A stretch of DNA of 64,000 bases, taken from assembly GCA_012038135.1 (NCBI GenBank), contig JAAVJQ010000010.1, positions 62,001-126,000 on the forward strand, given 5' to 3'. This document shows positions 43,479 to 54,906 of the stretch, in pieces. A program made the position numbers and the translations under genes. Positions within the stretch are counted from its first letter, which is position 1; every line of letters begins with the position of its first letter. Under the pieces are notes generated by a model that was given only the letters and a program-made list of their open reading frames with translations, searched no databases and was not told the origin of the DNA. Source of the stretch: Salinimicrobium nanhaiense (GTDB lineage: Bacteria > Bacteroidota > Bacteroidia > Flavobacteriales > Flavobacteriaceae).

Positions 43479-44279
43479 TTACTTCGTTCTCAACTTCTCA
43501 ACCGGCAACTCCCCGTTTTCGATCATTTTTTTGGTATGATCATAACCTACTTCTATGATCTCTTCGATCTTGCTGAAGTCAAATAGAGAGTAATTCTGCA
43601 TTTCGGGAGGGTCGACAAGAAAATCGCAGATCTCCATTTCAGGCTGGGCGTTTTGAGTAATTCCCAGGTTGATGGAACGTTCCAAAATGGCTTTAGGTCC
43701 TGTAAAACTATCCTTCTTCCCTGGGAAATTTACATGAGAGCCAATAAGATATTTGCATTTATCCCTAATGGCAGAGGCAGGAAGATTACAGATCAACCCC
43801 CCGTCAACATAATTCACCTCATCCAGAACTATAGGCGCGAAAATTCCGGGCACAGAGCAGCTGGCAATCAAATAATCAAATAAAGGTCCGCTGTTTTTTA
43901 CCTCCCTGGTGGCGTCATTAAGATTAGACAAGCCCAGGTAAAATGGCTTTTTAAGTGCAGAAAAATCATCTTTGGTAAGGTATTTTCCCAGCGCCAGTTT
44001 CATTTTTTCAAGTTTGTAGAGTCCCGTCCTTCTCCAGGAGAAGCCTGTCATTCTTGAAAAAGTTTCTTCAATAAGTATTTTTTTTATTCCTCCGGGGGAA
44101 TATCCTGCAGCGTACAAAACTCCAACCACTGCGCCCATACTGGTGCCCGAAATTATGGTGGGTTTAATTCCAAGTTCATGCAACGCCTTTAGGACCCCCA
44201 CATGTGCATACCCCCTGGCACTGCCTCCACTTAGGGCGATCCCAACCTGGTGCTCGTATTTTTTCCCGAAGGAAAAAAT
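43479..44279 (-). CDS. Patatin-like phospholipase, start codon unclear
   Basis: The frame holds the oxyanion motif GIALSGGSARGYAHVGVLKAL, the nucleophile elbow GTSMG and the catalytic Asp in YVDGGLICNLP, so it is a complete patatin-fold acyl hydrolase. Yet no ATG, GTG or TTG lies between an in-frame stop at 44316-44318 and a GTG at 44201, which is downstream of the oxyanion motif. Family members start near KIFSFGK, so I place the start at an ATT at 44279; this is uncertain. Otherwise a point mutation has removed the start. Likely cytoplasmic, with no signal peptide. Confidence 0.72.
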   Translation of the reverse strand: MFSFGKKYEHQVGIALSGGSARGYAHVGVLKALHELGIKPTIISGTSMGAVVGVLYAAGYSPGGIKKILIEETFSRMTGFSWRRTGLYKLEKMKLALGKYLTKDDFSALKKPFYLGLSNLNDATREVKNSGPLFDYLIASCSVPGIFAPIVLDEVNYVDGGLICNLPASAIRDKCKYLIGSHVNFPGKKDSFTGPKAILERSINLGITQNAQPEMEICDFLVDPPEMQNYSLFDFSKIEEIIEVGYDHTKKMIENGELPVEKLRTK

Positions 44280-44509
44280 TTTGGTAAGATCTATTTTAGC
44301 GATGATTTTCCGGCTTTATTATTTCTGAAATTTTCGGTGCAAGATAGGATTTTTGAAAGCAAGCTTTATAAAATTATGAGGCCGAAATATCCTTTTTGAC
44401 ACATCTACAGCTTCAGTTGTGCTATTCCGAAAAATCTGTAACTTTAGAGAAATCCGTTAATTAGCTATGGATCAACGGAATTTCAGCCGGAAAATTAAAA
44501 TCACAACTT

Positions 44510-45937
44510 CTGAAGAAAATTTTATCCATATACTTCAATGACTTTTTCCGGCAGGCTTTTTTTGGTCTGGCGACAACTGTTATATTCATAGGCTTTGTTT
44601 TTTCCTGCTCTCCCGGACTCTCCCCTGCAGATGCACCTATTCCACAACCTGAAGCTTTCAGCTATACCGGAACTGCCGAACTTTCAGATAAATGGTGGGA
44701 ACATTTCGAAGATCCTGTCCTGGACTCTCTTATTGAACAAGGTCTTGAACAAAACCTGGAATTAGCAGGTAACTGGGAACAATTTCAGGCTGCTCTTGCC
44801 GTGGTTGACAGGGAATCTTCTTTCTTCTGGCCGCAGGTAGATGCCACAGCCGGTACTGCGGTTACCAGGCCGCGCGACGAATTTTTGCGGGATGAAGATC
44901 TGCAGGTGGGGTTATCTGCATCCTATGAATTAGATCTCTGGGGCAGGATCCGGGCAGCGGTTGAGGCCGAAGAATTTCGGGCGCAGGCTACACTTTTTGA
45001 CTATCAGACGGCTGCAATGTCAATTTCCGCAGAAATAAGCATCACCTGGTACAGGTTGCTTTCCGCCAGGAAGCAATTAGAACTGGCAGATGAACAGATC
45101 CAGACCAATGAAGATATAATGCGACTCATAAGGGCGCGATTTACAGGAGGACAAATTAGGGCAGTAGATATTTTGCGGCAGGAACAATTACTTGAAGGTA
45201 CGCGGGATGAAAGGATCTTTTATGAAACCAGAATCGCCGTTTTAAAGAATCAGCTGGCGGTTTTATTAGGCCGACCGCCACAAAATGTTGATGATCTTAC
45301 CACGGCTGCACTACCAGAGCTACCTCCCCTTCCTGCAGCAGGGTTACCTTTGGAGCTCGTTCGCAGGCGCCCCGATCTCCAACAATCTTACAGTCTTGTT
45401 TTAGCTGCAGACAGGGAAATGGCCGAGGCCATTCGAAGTAAGTATCCCCGCATAAGTTTAAATGTGGTTGGACAGGCAGAGGGGGGAAACTTTAATTCTC
45501 TTTTTCAAGACTGGGCATATACATTGGCAGGGAACCTTGTAACGCCATTGTTCTATGGAGGCCAATTAAATGCTGAAGTAGATCGTACTGAAGCTGTAAA
45601 GAACAGCACCCTCTACCAGTATGGTCAGAATGTGTTGATCGCTTTTGAAGAAGTAGAAAATGCGCTGATACGAGAACAAAAGCAGCACGAAAGGATACAG
45701 CTCCTGGAAAGAAGGCTGATTCTTTCTGCAAAAACCAACGGGCAGTTAAGAAATGAGTTCCTGAATGGCATGACCGAATATCTGGAGGTACTCTTATCGC
45801 TTGATCTGGAACAACAACTGCAAAGAGAAATGATCCAGGCGCAACAGGAACGACTGGAATACCGCATTGCATTATACCGTGCCCTTGCCGGCGGATTTGA
45901 AACAGAACCTATGGAAAATATTAATACAGGTAGTTGA
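44510..45937 (+). CDS. NodT/OprM-type outer membrane factor of an RND efflux system
   Basis: A TolC-family lipoprotein of about 475 residues. The lipobox is FVFSC, with FEDPVLDSLIEQGLEQNLELA after it, then the coiled-coil and barrel repeats (LSASYELDLWGRIRAAVEAEEF; RRPDLQQSYSLVLAADREMAEAI). The coding frame has no ATG upstream: candidates are a CTG at 44510, giving LKKILSIYF as a normal signal start, or a one-base frameshift from the ATG at 44467. The first standard start is a GTG at 44801, too late for the signal. It heads the efflux operon, and its stop overlaps the next start (TGATG). Confidence 0.83.
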   Translation: MKKILSIYFNDFFRQAFFGLATTVIFIGFVFSCSPGLSPADAPIPQPEAFSYTGTAELSDKWWEHFEDPVLDSLIEQGLEQNLELAGNWEQFQAALAVVDRESSFFWPQVDATAGTAVTRPRDEFLRDEDLQVGLSASYELDLWGRIRAAVEAEEFRAQATLFDYQTAAMSISAEISITWYRLLSARKQLELADEQIQTNEDIMRLIRARFTGGQIRAVDILRQEQLLEGTRDERIFYETRIAVLKNQLAVLLGRPPQNVDDLTTAALPELPPLPAAGLPLELVRRRPDLQQSYSLVLAADREMAEAIRSKYPRISLNVVGQAEGGNFNSLFQDWAYTLAGNLVTPLFYGGQLNAEVDRTEAVKNSTLYQYGQNVLIAFEEVENALIREQKQHERIQLLERRLILSAKTNGQLRNEFLNGMTEYLEVLLSLDLEQQLQREMIQAQQERLEYRIALYRALAGGFETEPMENINTGS

Positions 45938-47148
45938 TGAGCAGAAAAAAAACATTGCTGATAAGTTTGGGGATCCTGATAGCTGCTGCGGTGGTGACCA
46001 TGTTCATCTTTATGACCGAACCAACAGCGAGTTCTGAAGGGGCAACAAAACAGACTGCCATGCTGGTGGAAACCGTGCCGGCCGAAAAAGGAACCTTTAG
46101 CCCTAAAATAGTTGTTAATGGGAATGTAGAACCGGTAGAGGATATTATGCTGAGCCCTCTCGTGGGAGGACAGGTGTTACGCCGCTCCCCTGCTTTTGTT
46201 CCGGGAGGCTTTGTTGAAAAAGGAACTGTTTTGTTGCAGATCGACCCTGCAGATTATCGGAATGTTCTGGAGTTAAGGAGGAGCGCCCTTTTACAGGCAC
46301 AGACCGACCTCGATGTGGAAATGGGAAGGCAGCAGGTTGCAGAGCAGGATCTCGCATTGGTGGGAGGAGACACCCTTTCTGCAGAACAAAGATCGCTGGT
46401 ACTGCGGCAACCTCAGCTCAATGCGGTACGGGCAAATATCAAAGCAGCACAGGCAGCCGTTTCACAGGCAGAACTGGATCTTGCAAGGACCACCATTCGT
46501 GCTCCTTTTGATGCGCATATTTTATCTCAAAAGGTAACCGCTGGCTCACAGGTAGCTCCGGGAGATGATCTTGGCCGCCTCGTGGGAACAGAATTTTACT
46601 GGGTGAGTCTAACAGTTCCGGTTGGCCACTTGAGATGGCTTAGTTTCCCTGCTTCTGAAGAAGAAAAAGGGTCTCCGGTGGAGATCATTAATACAAGTGC
46701 CTGGCCACAAGGCAGCTTTCGAAGAGGCTATCTGGCAAAACAGGTAGGGGCACTCGATGGTCAAACCCGGCTGGCAAGAGTACTCGTAGAAGTGCCCGAT
46801 CCTCTCGCCCGTACTCCTGAAAATGAAGGGAAACCCGAACTTATGATCGGCGCTTTTGTCGAAGCGGGAATTGAAGCCGAACCTATTGAAAATGTTATTC
46901 GTCTTAACCGCGATTTTGTGCGTACAAATCAAACGGTGTGGGTAAATGACGACGGAAAACTGGTTATTAGAAAGGTAGATATCTTGCTTACTGATGCAAA
47001 ATATGCCTACATCACCAAAGGATTGGCAGAAAATGAGCAGGTGGTAACTACTAATTTAAGCGCCGTAGCCGAAGGTCTTGGACTAAGGACCAAAACCGAA
47101 AAACCCGCACAGGATACAGATTCCGTTCAGACTGATACCGAAGATTAA
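45937..47148 (+). CDS. RND efflux periplasmic adaptor (membrane fusion protein)
   Basis: 403 residues starting at the ATG that overlaps the previous stop. An N-terminal membrane anchor ([20 protein letters not shown]) is followed by a lipoyl/barrel-sandwich domain ([22 protein letters not shown], then [16 protein letters not shown]), an alpha-hairpin, and a beta-barrel with WVSLTVPV. It bridges the inner-membrane pump and the outer-membrane factor. Middle gene of the three-gene operon, 3 bp before the pump. Confidence 0.92.
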   Translation: MSRKKTLLISLGILIAAAVVTMFIFMTEPTASSEGATKQTAMLVETVPAEKGTFSPKIVVNGNVEPVEDIMLSPLVGGQVLRRSPAFVPGGFVEKGTVLLQIDPADYRNVLELRRSALLQAQTDLDVEMGRQQVAEQDLALVGGDTLSAEQRSLVLRQPQLNAVRANIKAAQAAVSQAELDLARTTIRAPFDAHILSQKVTAGSQVAPGDDLGRLVGTEFYWVSLTVPVGHLRWLSFPASEEEKGSPVEIINTSAWPQGSFRRGYLAKQVGALDGQTRLARVLVEVPDPLARTPENEGKPELMIGAFVEAGIEAEPIENVIRLNRDFVRTNQTVWVNDDGKLVIRKVDILLTDAKYAYITKGLAENEQVVTTNLSAVAEGLGLRTKTEKPAQDTDSVQTDTED

Positions 47149-47151
47149 ATC

Positions 47152-50100
47152 ATGGAGGAAAAAGAAAATAAAAAAGTAAGGAAAGAAGGTGCCATAGCAT
47201 ATATGGCACGGAATTCTATTGCTGCAAACCTCCTTATGATCATTCTTGTTGCCGGCGGGATCTGGACTATGTTCAACATCCAGAAAGAAGTCTTTCCTGA
47301 ATTTCAGCTCGATTATGTAGAAGTTAACGTGGAATATCCCGGAGCAGCCCCCGAAGAAGTGGAACAGGGAATCCTGCTCCCGGTGGAAGAGGCCATTCGT
47401 GGGATACAGGGAATCAAGGAAATAGTTTCCACCGCCAGAGAAGGTTCCGGGGAAGTGCTCATTGAACTCATTGGGGGTTCAGACAGGATGAAGGTCTTTC
47501 AGGACATTGATCAGGCTGTGAACCGCATACGTACCTTCCCCGATGATATTGAGCAGCCCAGGGTAAATCTTCAGTCCCGGCAAAGGGATGTAATGGAGGT
47601 TGCCCTTTACGGCAATGTGGATTTCTGGACTTTAAGGATCCTCGCTGAACGCCTGCGGAACCAAATGCTAAGCAATCCACAGATCACGCAGGTGGAACTG
47701 GGATATGTTCCTGATTATATTACCCATGTTGAAATTTCACGTCATAACCTGCGGCAGTATAATCTTACTTTGGGCGAAGTGGCAGATATTATTGCCTCCT
47801 CCAGCGAAGACGTTCCCGCAGGAGCAGTAGAAACACAGTCCGGAGAGATCCTGTTGCGCATGCAGGAAAGAAAACAATGGGCAGAAGAATTTGGCAAGAT
47901 CACCATCATATCCTCTCCCTCGGGAGCCCAGATAACTTTGGCCGACATTGCCACGATCACCGATGGTTTTGAAGAAGTAGGTTTTTACGGGCAGTTTAAT
48001 CAACAGACCTCTATAAGTCTTGAGATCTTTCGGGTGGGGGATCAATCTCCGCTGGAAATTGAGGAGATCGTGCTGGACATGCTCGAAGATTATCAGCTAC
48101 CTCCGGGAGTAAGCTACCGCATAGACAGCAACCGCGCCGAAGATTACCGTGAGCGCCTGTCCCTGCTCACCGAAAACGGAATTTTAGCCATTGTCATTGT
48201 GTTAGTCATCCTCACCCTCTTCCTTGAGTACAAACTGGCTTTTTGGGTGATGATGGGGATGACCATTTCCTTCATTGGCGGGGTCATCTTTTTGCCTTTG
48301 GTGGGAGTAAGTATCAACATGATCTCCATGTTCGGGTTTCTGGTGGTGCTGGGGATCGTAGTGGATGACGCAATAGTGGTAGGTGAAAACATTCATGAAT
48401 ACCGGCAAAAAGGTTACAGCAATATAGATGCTGCAATTAAGGGAACAAGGGATGTTTCCAAACCGGTCATCTTTAGTATTCTTACCACCATCATTGCCTT
48501 TGTTCCCCTCCTGTTCATGCCCGGCGAAAATGGGAAATTTTGGTGGCCGCTTCCGGTAGTTGTAATTTTGATCCTTGCGGTTTCTCTTCTTGAAGCCTTA
48601 TTTATATTACCCTCTCATCTTGCCAATATTTCAGAAAAAAAGAACGGGGGCTGGTTAAAAAAACTGGAGCAGGGTCAGGAAGCTTTTGCCAAAAAGTTCA
48701 ATAAGGTCATCGAAACTTTCTACCGGCCTTTCCTGGACCTGTGTCTTAAGTTCAGATATATCACTTTAAGTGCTGCAATTGCTTTGCTGCTCATCGTAGG
48801 AGGTTACGGCTACAGTGACCATATGGGAATGATCATGATGCCCGAAGTTGCTGCCGATGAGATCGAGGCAGGGGTAAGACTTCCGGTGGGAACCACTCCC
48901 CTGCAGGCGGCAAAAGTAGCCGAAGAGATCACCGCGTCTACCCGGAAAATGTTTGAAGAATACAATCTCTATGAAGTGGCTGAAGGTATAAAGACCAACG
49001 TGCGTGGCCAGAACTTTATCGATGTGGAGATCGTAATGTTGCCACCGGATGAACGGGATATGACCGCCGCAGAACTCATAAAGATATGGCGGGATAATAT
49101 TGGCGAAATAGAAGGTGTTGACCAGATCACCTTTGAGGCTGAACGAGGGCCCGGGGGTGCACAACAGGCCATTAGTGTGGATTTAAGTCATACCAATATA
49201 GATGTTCTTGAAAGAGCCAGCGCTGCTTTTGTGGAAAGGATGGGAGCCTTTGAAAATACAAGAGACATTAGTGATAATTATAATAAAGGAAAATTGCAGT
49301 ACGATTTCAAGCTTTTGCCTGAAGGCAGGAATCTTGGCCTTACCTCCAACGAGGTGGGAAGACAGGTTAGGAACGCCTTTTTTGGAGCCCTTGCCATGAG
49401 ACAGCTGCGGGGAACAAACGAAATTGAAGTGCGGGTGAAACTGCCACTGGAGGAAAGAAGGGATATACAGAATCTCGAAGATTTTGTGCTGCTTACAGAT
49501 GAGGGTATTGAAGTCCCCTTGCTTGATGTAGTACGCATTGAACAACAGGAAGCCTTCACCAGCATTAACCGCCGGGATGGTCGGCGCGTTGTCACTGTAG
49601 GCATGGATGTGGAACCTTCAAATGCCGTTTCCAGGGTACTGGGCTCTATAAATTCGCAGGTCCTGCCACAATTACAGGCAGATTTCCCGGGACTCACCTG
49701 GAGTTTTGAAGGCAGCCAGGCAGATATGCGGGAATCGACCGATACGCTTTGGAGTGGTTTTACCATAGCAATGTTGCTCATCTATGCGCTGCTTGCCCTT
49801 GCGTTTGGCAGCTACACGCAACCTTTGATCGTCCTTTCTGCCATTCCTTTTGGTATTGTGGGTGCAGTCATTGGTCACATCTTACTGGGCTATGACCTCT
49901 CCCTTGTAAGTTTAATGGGAGTAATTGCCCTTTCGGGAGTTGTTGTAAACGATTCTCTTATTATGATCGATTACGCAAATAAAAGGAAAAAAGATCTTTC
50001 AGTCTATGATGCCATTCACGAGGCAGGATTGAGAAGATTCAGGCCTATAATGCTAACCACTCTTACCACTTTTGGAGGGTTAACTCCTATTATCCTTGAA

Positions 50101-50277
50101 ACTTCCAGCCAGGCACAACATTTAATTCCCATGGCCATTTCTCTTGGCTTCGGGATCGTTTTTGCGACCTCCATCATTCTTGTAATAGTTCCCTGCCTTT
50201 ATTTAATCCTGGAAGACATGGTGAAATTGATCAAAGGCCGGGAGTCGGGTTCCCAAAAAGCAATTTCTAAGACATAG
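47152..50277 (+). CDS. RND family efflux pump permease (AcrB/MdtB-like)
   Basis: A 1041-residue proton-driven pump with the two-halved 12-helix plan: first helix [19 protein letters not shown], porter domain [18 protein letters not shown], the helix-4 proton relay [17 protein letters not shown] (paired Asp), and the second half [20 protein letters not shown]. Drug and metal classes cannot be told apart firmly; the VDDA(I/V)VVGENI form fits drug or lipid-like substrates rather than heavy metals. Complete. It ends the operon. Confidence 0.94.
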   Translation: MEEKENKKVRKEGAIAYMARNSIAANLLMIILVAGGIWTMFNIQKEVFPEFQLDYVEVNVEYPGAAPEEVEQGILLPVEEAIRGIQGIKEIVSTAREGSGEVLIELIGGSDRMKVFQDIDQAVNRIRTFPDDIEQPRVNLQSRQRDVMEVALYGNVDFWTLRILAERLRNQMLSNPQITQVELGYVPDYITHVEISRHNLRQYNLTLGEVADIIASSSEDVPAGAVETQSGEILLRMQERKQWAEEFGKITIISSPSGAQITLADIATITDGFEEVGFYGQFNQQTSISLEIFRVGDQSPLEIEEIVLDMLEDYQLPPGVSYRIDSNRAEDYRERLSLLTENGILAIVIVLVILTLFLEYKLAFWVMMGMTISFIGGVIFLPLVGVSINMISMFGFLVVLGIVVDDAIVVGENIHEYRQKGYSNIDAAIKGTRDVSKPVIFSILTTIIAFVPLLFMPGENGKFWWPLPVVVILILAVSLLEALFILPSHLANISEKKNGGWLKKLEQGQEAFAKKFNKVIETFYRPFLDLCLKFRYITLSAAIALLLIVGGYGYSDHMGMIMMPEVAADEIEAGVRLPVGTTPLQAAKVAEEITASTRKMFEEYNLYEVAEGIKTNVRGQNFIDVEIVMLPPDERDMTAAELIKIWRDNIGEIEGVDQITFEAERGPGGAQQAISVDLSHTNIDVLERASAAFVERMGAFENTRDISDNYNKGKLQYDFKLLPEGRNLGLTSNEVGRQVRNAFFGALAMRQLRGTNEIEVRVKLPLEERRDIQNLEDFVLLTDEGIEVPLLDVVRIEQQEAFTSINRRDGRRVVTVGMDVEPSNAVSRVLGSINSQVLPQLQADFPGLTWSFEGSQADMRESTDTLWSGFTIAMLLIYALLALAFGSYTQPLIVLSAIPFGIVGAVIGHILLGYDLSLVSLMGVIALSGVVVNDSLIMIDYANKRKKDLSVYDAIHEAGLRRFRPIMLTTLTTFGGLTPIILETSSQAQHLIPMAISLGFGIVFATSIILVIVPCLYLILEDMVKLIKGRESGSQKAISKT

Positions 50278-50446
50278 CTTCGGAAGGATTTCGGTTCAAA
50301 TACAAAAGCTTCCTTAACGGAAATAAAGGCTTCTGCAAAATTTCTTATCTTTAAATCCGCCGGAAGCTTTCCGAAGAAAAACTTTAAAAAATGCCATTTT
50401 TGGAACCTTTGTTCCGAATGAAGCTCTTAGCTGAAAAATTATCCCT

Positions 50447-52273
50447 ATGATCAAAAACCTTGAGAAGATCCTCATTTTTAAAAGGAAGAACTTTTTATCA
50501 TTAAGCCTTATCATGTTCCTCCTGATGCCCGGTACTCAGCTACAGGCGCAGCTTTTAAACACCCAACCTTCTGAAGAAGAACAGGCTTCTGAAGAGGACA
50601 AATTCCCAGACGACCCGCTCGATAGGCGCACTCCCCGGTCTAGTATTGCCGGATTTATTTCGGCAGTTGCAGAAAAAGATTACGAGATCGCCGGAGCTTA
50701 CTTCAAGGATGGAGAGCCCAATTCGGCTTCGCAGGAACATGCAGAGCTGGCGCAAAAGCTGGAGATCATGCTTAACCAGTACGGCCAAATCATGCCTTAT
50801 TCCTGGCTAAGCAGTGAAACTTCAGGAAGAACAGATGATAACCTGCCCAATTACCTTGATAAAGTTGGGGTGATCCACCTCAGCGGAGAATCTTTTGATG
50901 TTTTACTGGAAAAAGTCCAGGACCCAAATGGCGGACCCCTATGGTTGATTTCTGATCAAACCGTAGAATTTATTCAGGAGTTCTCTGAACTTGATGAAAC
51001 CGGATTGATCATTAACAGGTTCCTTCCCGATTATTTGGAGAATAACGAATGGGGAGGGGTACCTATAGGTCAGTGGTTGGTAATGATAGTTTTAATAGTG
51101 TTGGCCTATACCCTGGCCTGGTTTACAATAACTCTAATATTATACCTCATCCCGCTGGTTTGGAAAAGAGCCCGGACAGAACCCACCAACGGAATTTTGA
51201 GAGCATTTGCCCTGCCTTTAAAGTTATATTTAGCGGTTTGGCTCTTTGTAGTGGGAACACAGGAATTAGGTTTGTCTATCATTCTTAGGCAGCAAATAAG
51301 TGGAATAACCGTGGTGGTAGGCCTGATAGCTTTTCTCATTTTGCTTTGGAAACTTTCAGAATTCATAGGAGGCTTTACCCAACGACGTATGAGCTCCCGC
51401 GGTAATATTTCCGGAGTTTCGGTGGTGCTCTTTCTAAAGAGAGCAGCTAAAATGGTCATAGTAGTATTCGGGATCATTGCCGCGCTGGGAGCATTTGGTG
51501 TTGATGTTACGACAGGTTTGGCTGCCCTGGGAATTGGAGGTCTCGCCCTGGCACTTGGAGCGCAGAAGACGATTGAAAATTTCGTTGGTAGCGTTACTTT
51601 GATTACAGATCAACCCATTCGTGTTGGAGATTTTTGTAAAGTAGGAAACACTGTTGGTACTATCGAAAAAATAGGGATGCGCTCTACCCGCATTAGAACC
51701 CTCAACAGAACTTTAGTAACCATTCCTAATGGCGCATTTTCTTCCAGTGAGATCGAGAACTATGCTCATCGTGACAAATTCCTCTTCAATCCAACCATTG
51801 GATTGAGGTATGAAACATCTCCGGACCAAATTCGGTACCTCCTGGTAGAAGTTAGGGCGATCCTTTACGCGCACCCTATGATCACTTCAGAAACAGCCAG
51901 GGTGCGTTTTACCACTTTAGGTGCAGATTCACTTTCTCTTGAAGTTTTCACCTACGTAAAAGTCTTAACTTTCGATGATTATCTCGAGGTCAAGGAAGAT
52001 CTCCTGCTTCGAATCATGGACGTGGTGGGAGAGAGCGGTACCGGCTTTGCCTTTCCGTCTCAAACTATTTACTTTGGAAGAGATTCCGGACTTTCTCAGG
52101 AAAAAACCAAATCTGCTGAAGAAAAAGTACGGTACTGGAAAGAGAAAGGAGAGCTGCAGATTCCAAGATTTGATCCTGAACATATCAAAGAGATCGAAGA
52201 CAAGATCCCTTATCCACCTGAAGGTTCTGCCGAACAAAAGAGCAAAGGCACCGGGACGATTCCCGGCCTGTAA
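50447..52273 (+). CDS. MscS-family mechanosensitive channel with periplasmic N-domain
   Basis: 608 residues: a signal sequence (IMFLLMPGTQLQAQ), a periplasmic part to about 190, several membrane helices, and the MscS core GLAALGIGGLALALGAQKTIENFVGSV at about 350-376 with PNGAFSSSEIENY after it. Such channels vent solutes upon hypo-osmotic shock. It lies 170 bp after the pump gene and may have its own promoter. Unlike the channel-like protein at 32284 it has the full beta domain. Confidence 0.92.
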   Translation: MIKNLEKILIFKRKNFLSLSLIMFLLMPGTQLQAQLLNTQPSEEEQASEEDKFPDDPLDRRTPRSSIAGFISAVAEKDYEIAGAYFKDGEPNSASQEHAELAQKLEIMLNQYGQIMPYSWLSSETSGRTDDNLPNYLDKVGVIHLSGESFDVLLEKVQDPNGGPLWLISDQTVEFIQEFSELDETGLIINRFLPDYLENNEWGGVPIGQWLVMIVLIVLAYTLAWFTITLILYLIPLVWKRARTEPTNGILRAFALPLKLYLAVWLFVVGTQELGLSIILRQQISGITVVVGLIAFLILLWKLSEFIGGFTQRRMSSRGNISGVSVVLFLKRAAKMVIVVFGIIAALGAFGVDVTTGLAALGIGGLALALGAQKTIENFVGSVTLITDQPIRVGDFCKVGNTVGTIEKIGMRSTRIRTLNRTLVTIPNGAFSSSEIENYAHRDKFLFNPTIGLRYETSPDQIRYLLVEVRAILYAHPMITSETARVRFTTLGADSLSLEVFTYVKVLTFDDYLEVKEDLLLRIMDVVGESGTGFAFPSQTIYFGRDSGLSQEKTKSAEEKVRYWKEKGELQIPRFDPEHIKEIEDKIPYPPEGSAEQKSKGTGTIPGL

Positions 52274-52406
52274 ATCTCTTTTAAGGGTTTTGTCGGAATA
52301 CGGTCTGGCAGAGAATTTTAGTAATTTATCGTTCAGCTGCTGCAGTGGCCCGATATTTGTTAAAATTTTAAATGATTCGTCAATATTCATTTAAAAAAAT
52401 AATCAA

Positions 52407-54188
52407 ATGAACGTTATTCTACTGCTCATCATTTCTTCCATCCTCAATTTTACCATTCCAACAAACACCATAACCGGTACTGTGACCGACGAAAATGCCC
52501 TGCCTCTTCCCGGAGTGAATGTTCTTGTCGAAGGAACAACCACAGCCACACAAACCAACTTAGAGGGGGAATACACTATAAAAGTGGAAAAAGGAGACAA
52601 ACTGGTATTTAGTTATATTGGATATGAAACGGCCGTTGTTAAAGTAGGAAACAAAAAAGAGATCAACGTTTCCCTGGTCCAGGACAACACAGAACTTGAA
52701 GAGATCGTAGTGATGGGTTTGAACGGGAGAGCTTCAAATTCAATAAGAATAAGAGGAGTCTCATCCATACCACCACAGCGTGAATCGTATAAGGAGATCA
52801 ATGAAAATATTTTCAAAAGTGTAAATACTGCTCCACTTTCCACCTTTTCCATAGATGTAGATAAAGCCTCCTACAGCAATGTGCGAAGGATGATCAATAA
52901 CGGGCAAAATATTCCTGAAGATGCCGTAAAGGTTGAAGAAATGATCAACTACTTTAATTATGATTATCCGCAGCCCTCAGGAGAACATCCCTTTGCTATC
53001 CATACCAAAGTGGCAGCAACACCATGGAATAAAGACACCAACCTTGTGAAAATAGCCTTACAGGGGAAAACCGTTCCTTTAGATGATGTACCTGCTTCAA
53101 ATCTTGTGTTTCTCCTGGATGTTTCAGGTTCTATGAATGCTCCCAATAAACTACCCCTCCTGAAATCTGCTTTTAAATTACTCACCGCACAACTAAGGGA
53201 AAGGGATAAAGTGGCCATAGTAGTATATGCCGGGGCAGCAGGAGTAGTATTACCCTCTACAAAGGGGGATAATAAAGCTGCCATTTTTGAGGCCCTTGAA
53301 AATCTGGAAGCCGGAGGATCTACTGCCGGGGGTGCAGGGATTGAAATGGCCTATAAGATCGCGCAGGAGAATTTCATCAAAGGAGGTAATAACAGGGTAA
53401 TCCTTGCTACCGATGGGGATTTTAATGTGGGAGCGAGCAGCGACAGCGCAATGGAAGAACTTATAGAAGAAAAAAGAGAAACCGGAGTTTTCCTTACCGC
53501 CCTTGGATTCGGGATGGGGAATTATCAGGATTCAAAATTGGAGACCCTGGCGCAAAAAGGTAATGGCAATCATGCCTATATTGATACCATGCAGGAAGCG
53601 AAGAGGGTTTTGGGCACAGAATTCGGCGGAACCATTTATACCATTGCCAAAGACGTGAAGATCCAGGTAGAATTCAATCCTGCGAAAGTACAGGCTTACC
53701 GGCTTATTGGTTATGAAAACAGGCTGCTGAATGACGAAGATTTTAACGATGACAGAAAAGATGCGGGTGAACTTGGAAGCGGCCATACGGTTACTGCACT
53801 TTACGAAATTATTCCCACAGGAGTAAAGAGTAAATTTTTAAAGGACATTGATGATCTAAAATATTCTGGAAAAAAGAGCGGCAAAAATTCTAATGAACTG
53901 CTTACGGTAAAATTCCGGTATCAGGAGCCACAGGGATCTAAAAGCCGGTTGCTAACCCAAATTGTGGAAGATAAGACTGAAGCCATGGACCCGGACTTTA
54001 AATTTGCTTCGGCTGTAGCATTATTCGGAATGCAGCTACGGGAATCTGAATTTACCAACAATGCCCCGGCGGATCTTGTTACAAGCCTTGCCGAAGAAGG
54101 AAGAGGTAAGGATCCGGAAGGTTACAGAGCAGAATTCATAAGGTTGGTTTCCACTTCTTCAGTTGGGGAAGATCCGGCTTCAGAATAA
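52407..54188 (+). CDS. VWA-domain protein with CarboxypepD_reg-like N-terminus (YfbK-like)
   Basis: 593 residues: signal-like start, then a carboxypeptidase-regulatory beta-sandwich, ITGTVTDENALPLPGVNVLVEGTT, with EEIVVMG, as at the start of SusC-type receptors but without a plug or barrel. Then a von Willebrand A N-region (FSIDVDKASYSNVRRMI), the VWA domain with MIDAS motif LDVSGSM near 230 and ATDGDFNVG near 333, and a DUF3520-like C-terminus. It probably binds or assembles envelope proteins in a metal-dependent way. Stand-alone gene. Confidence 0.88.
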   Translation: MNVILLLIISSILNFTIPTNTITGTVTDENALPLPGVNVLVEGTTTATQTNLEGEYTIKVEKGDKLVFSYIGYETAVVKVGNKKEINVSLVQDNTELEEIVVMGLNGRASNSIRIRGVSSIPPQRESYKEINENIFKSVNTAPLSTFSIDVDKASYSNVRRMINNGQNIPEDAVKVEEMINYFNYDYPQPSGEHPFAIHTKVAATPWNKDTNLVKIALQGKTVPLDDVPASNLVFLLDVSGSMNAPNKLPLLKSAFKLLTAQLRERDKVAIVVYAGAAGVVLPSTKGDNKAAIFEALENLEAGGSTAGGAGIEMAYKIAQENFIKGGNNRVILATDGDFNVGASSDSAMEELIEEKRETGVFLTALGFGMGNYQDSKLETLAQKGNGNHAYIDTMQEAKRVLGTEFGGTIYTIAKDVKIQVEFNPAKVQAYRLIGYENRLLNDEDFNDDRKDAGELGSGHTVTALYEIIPTGVKSKFLKDIDDLKYSGKKSGKNSNELLTVKFRYQEPQGSKSRLLTQIVEDKTEAMDPDFKFASAVALFGMQLRESEFTNNAPADLVTSLAEEGRGKDPEGYRAEFIRLVSTSSVGEDPASE

Positions 54189-54343
54189 ATTAAGCTTCAG
54201 CAATAGAAACTTCAGTAAAAAATTACCGAAAAAAGCCTTTTTTTCAGAAGTAAGAAAGGTTGAGCAGTAGAAAAACAGGAAGGGTAAAGGAAACTGCTTC
54301 AGCATTTGCTATATTTATTCCGCATCCTTAAAAAAGAAGATCC

Positions 54344-54796
54344 ATGGAATTTTTTGAAGCTATAAGACTTGGAGAAGTTGAAGCAGTAAAACAACAATTA
54401 AATACCCATCCTGAGCTGGCCGGCAAGAAAGACGAGAGAGGCTTTCCTCCTCTCATACTTTCGACCTACCATGAACAACCGCAGATCACCAAACTTTTGC
54501 TGCAACAGGGAGTAGAAACCGATGCCAGAGACGCAGCCGGAAACACAGCTTTAATGGGAATTTGCTTTAAAGGCAACAAAGACATTGCTGAAATGCTTAT
54601 TCTTAACGGTGCAGATGTGAATGCCAGGAACTCTTCGGGAGCTACAGCTCTTATCTTTGCAGCCACTTTTGGGCAGGAAAAGATCGTAGAATTGCTGCTG
54701 CAAAATGGAGCGGATAAAACCATGAGAGACAGCAAAGGAAACGCTGCTTTAGATTACGCTAAGGACCCGGCCACAGCACAACTCCTCAAAAATTAG
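54344..54796 (+). CDS. Ankyrin-repeat protein
   Basis: 150 residues, nearly all ankyrin repeats of 33 residues (GFPPLILSTYHEQPQITKLLLQQG, GNTALMGICFKGNKDIAEML, GATALIFAATFGQEKIVELLL, GNAALDYAK). No signal peptide. Such small repeat proteins bind partner proteins, as inhibitors or scaffolds. Partner unknown. Confidence 0.9.
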   Translation: MEFFEAIRLGEVEAVKQQLNTHPELAGKKDERGFPPLILSTYHEQPQITKLLLQQGVETDARDAAGNTALMGICFKGNKDIAEMLILNGADVNARNSSGATALIFAATFGQEKIVELLLQNGADKTMRDSKGNAALDYAKDPATAQLLKN

Positions 54797-54906
54797 TTTA
54801 TTTCTAATAGTCTGTTTTTTTACCTCCTGTCATTCCCTAAATAAAATATAATTGATTGCTTTTGGCTTAGTATTCTCCTATTTTAGAGAAAACTAAACCA
54901 ACAATT

